A model generated the notes under the pieces. The model did no database searches. It was given only the letters and a program-made list of their open reading frames with translations, and was not told the origin of the DNA. A DNA stretch of 40,129 nt. Origin: CAIOSQ01 sp041178225. GTDB taxonomy: Bacteria > Pseudomonadota > Alphaproteobacteria > CACIAM-22H2. Below are positions 38,886-40,129 of this stretch, one piece after another. Location: assembly GCA_041178225.1 (NCBI GenBank), contig JBEGVV010000084.1, positions 1-40,129 on the forward strand, in the 5' to 3' direction. Position numbers and translations under genes: made by a program. The stretch's first letter is position 1. Each line of letters opens with the position of its first letter.

Positions 38886-40129
38886 TCACTCGCGCCGGAT
38901 CGCCTCCGCCAGCGTCGCCTCGTCCATGCGCGGCGACAGGACCAGTCCCCTGCGCGTCGCCCACACGTTCTCCTGGAAATGCGTCGGGATGACTGCGACG
39001 TCGTCCATCGCGACGCGCTGGAGATCGGCGATCGCACGATCGCGACGGGGCTTGTCCATCTCGACGCGGATCGAGGCCAGCAGCGCGTCCGCCGCCGGGC
39101 TCGACCAGCGCCCGTAGTTGTTGGTCGCGCCGGCCTGGAACGTCTCGCGCAGGATCACGTAGGGATCGCCGGTGTTGAAGCCCCAGCCGACGAGCGCGAA
39201 CGAGAACTCGAACCTGCGCGCCTCGTTGAAGTAGACGGCAAGCGGCAGGCTCGCGACCTTCGCCTCGATGCCGATGCGCGCGAGCATCTGCGCCACGGCC
39301 TGCGCCTGCTTGACGTCGTTGGGATAGCGGTTCGCCGTCACGTGGATCGTCAGGCGGAACCCGTCCGCATGCCCCGCCTCCGCCATCAGGCGACGCGCCG
39401 CGGCGAGGTCGGCCGACGGCATGCGCAGCGAGGGGTCGTGCCCGGGAAGCCCGGGCGGGACCACCTGCATCGCCGGCACGGCGAGCCCGTCCATGACCTG
39501 CTGCACGATGGCGTTGCGGTCGACCGCCAGCGCGATGGCCCGGCGCACGCGCGGGTCGCGCATCGGATTGGCGATCGGGCCGCCATCCCTGGCGAGGACG
39601 TGGGGGCTCGCCTCGCGATGGACATCCATCATCCAGAAGATGACGCGCGCCGACAGGCCGCGCGCGACCGCCACCTTGGGATCGCGGGACAGCCTTGGCA
39701 CGTCGACCGGCGGCACGTCGTTGATCGCGTCGACGTCGCCGGCGAGGAGCGCGGCGACGCGCGCGCCGGGATTGGTGAGCGGCCGGAAGACGACCTCGTC
39801 CCAGGCCGGCTTGCCGCGCCAATGCCCGGGATCGGCGGCGAGGCGCACATGGCTGCCCGGCACCCACTCGACGAAGCGATAGGGGCCGGTGCCGATGGCG
39901 TGCTGGCCGGAGTTGAATGCCGCGGGCTCGGCGCGCTCGCCGACGCGATGGCTGACGATCGCGATCGGGGCGAGGCTGTTCGGCAATGTCGGCAGCGGGA
40001 GCTTCGTGCGCACGAGGAGCCGGTGGTCGTCGAGCGCCTCGACCGACGCGATGTCCTCGAGGTGGCGGCGATAGCTCGACGGCGCGTTCGGCACGTCGGG
40101 CGCGCGGCGCAGCGAGTGCACGGCGTCGC
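38886..40129 (-). CDS. ABC substrate-binding protein, family 5, N-terminus beyond window edge
   Basis: About 414 residues are visible, reading in from the window edge; the first seen codons (DAVHSLRR) align with residues near 104 of the other family 5 SBP, so roughly 100 residues including the signal peptide are missing. Landmarks are GTGPYRFVEWVPG, the NPGARVAALLAGDVDAI stretch, RDPRVRRAIALAVDRNAI and NYGRWSSP. It is clearly related to the SBP at 2330-3919 (compare NPAARVAQLKTGQLD there). It delivers a peptide- or amide-like solute, presumably to permeases encoded to the right. Downstream it is followed by the dioxygenase, carbamoylase and EamA genes in one operon. No stem-loop follows it (28-base gap). 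Confidence 0.9.
   Translation of the reverse strand, partial: DAVHSLRRAPDVPNAPSSYRRHLEDIASVEALDDHRLLVRTKLPLPTLPNSLAPIAIVSHRVGERAEPAAFNSGQHAIGTGPYRFVEWVPGSHVRLAADPGHWRGKPAWDEVVFRPLTNPGARVAALLAGDVDAINDVPPVDVPRLSRDPKVAVARGLSARVIFWMMDVHREASPHVLARDGGPIANPMRDPRVRRAIALAVDRNAIVQQVMDGLAVPAMQVVPPGLPGHDPSLRMPSADLAAARRLMAEAGHADGFRLTIHVTANRYPNDVKQAQAVAQMLARIGIEAKVASLPLAVYFNEARRFEFSFALVGWGFNTGDPYVILRETFQAGATNNYGRWSSPAADALLASIRVEMDKPRRDRAIADLQRVAMDDVAVIPTHFQENVWATRRGLVLSPRMDEATLAEAIRRE

Overview
The window is very GC-rich DNA (roughly 70% G+C by eye) packed with uptake and catabolic genes. Many stop/start codons overlap, and several starts are GTG. The GC content, an L-2-keto-3-deoxyarabonate dehydratase-like protein close to the Azospirillum type, three TRAP transporters, a hydantoinase pair and a UgpC-type sugar importer fit a metabolically versatile soil or plant-associated alphaproteobacterium. 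I cannot name the family. There are no IS elements, prophage genes, CRISPR arrays or rRNA. The one RNA gene found is tRNA-Glu(CTC). No intergenic gap exceeds about 175 bases.

Layout. (A) 1-3919, minus strand: a peptide/opine-type (family 5) substrate-binding protein (SBP), a creatininase-family amidohydrolase, a ketopantoate-reductase-like enzyme and a truncated SDR dehydrogenase. The last three overlap by 4 bases. (B) 4001-7801, plus strand: two Dpp/Opp-type permeases and two ATPases, which with the divergent SBP of A complete one ABC importer. A perfect GTCCAA-N5-TTGGAC palindrome lies in the divergent promoter. (C) 7808-10547, minus: an enolase-superfamily (mandelate racemase-like) enzyme, an OtnC-type class II aldolase and an HSL-type esterase, an acid-sugar-flavoured operon. 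(D) 10692-11153, plus: a small exported DUF2314 protein. (E) 11192-12118, minus: the L-2-keto-3-deoxyarabonate dehydratase-like protein. (F) 12292-17299, plus: a DadA/sarcosine-oxidase-like FAD enzyme, TRAP system 1 and a cysteine-less carboxymuconolactone-decarboxylase-like protein. (G) 17401-21246, plus: TRAP system 2 and an exported esterase. (H) 21389-22378, minus: tRNA-Glu and an HpcH/HpaI aldolase. (I) 22544-29185, plus: two tandem paralogous Tat-type sugar SBPs, two permeases, a UgpC-like ATPase and an SDR. (J) 29291-36067, plus: HyuA and HyuB (ATP-dependent hydantoinase/oxoprolinase family) followed by TRAP system 3. (K) 36071-40129, minus: a second family 5 SBP (truncated by the window edge), a TfdA-like dioxygenase, a D-carbamoylase and an EamA exporter.

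Together the genes look like six to seven nutrient-specific modules. Each pairs a periplasmic binding protein and importer with one to three catabolic enzymes for hydroxy or keto acids, acid sugars, or cyclic amides/hydantoins. Three features stand out. Five of the seven SBP genes are followed at once by a near-perfect GC-rich stem-loop of 11-15 bp, which suggests a uniform mRNA-level device for making more binding protein than permease. Two adjacent SBPs share one permease set but differ mainly in three short segments that probably line the ligand cleft. No recognisable transcription regulator is encoded in 40 kb of catabolic DNA.
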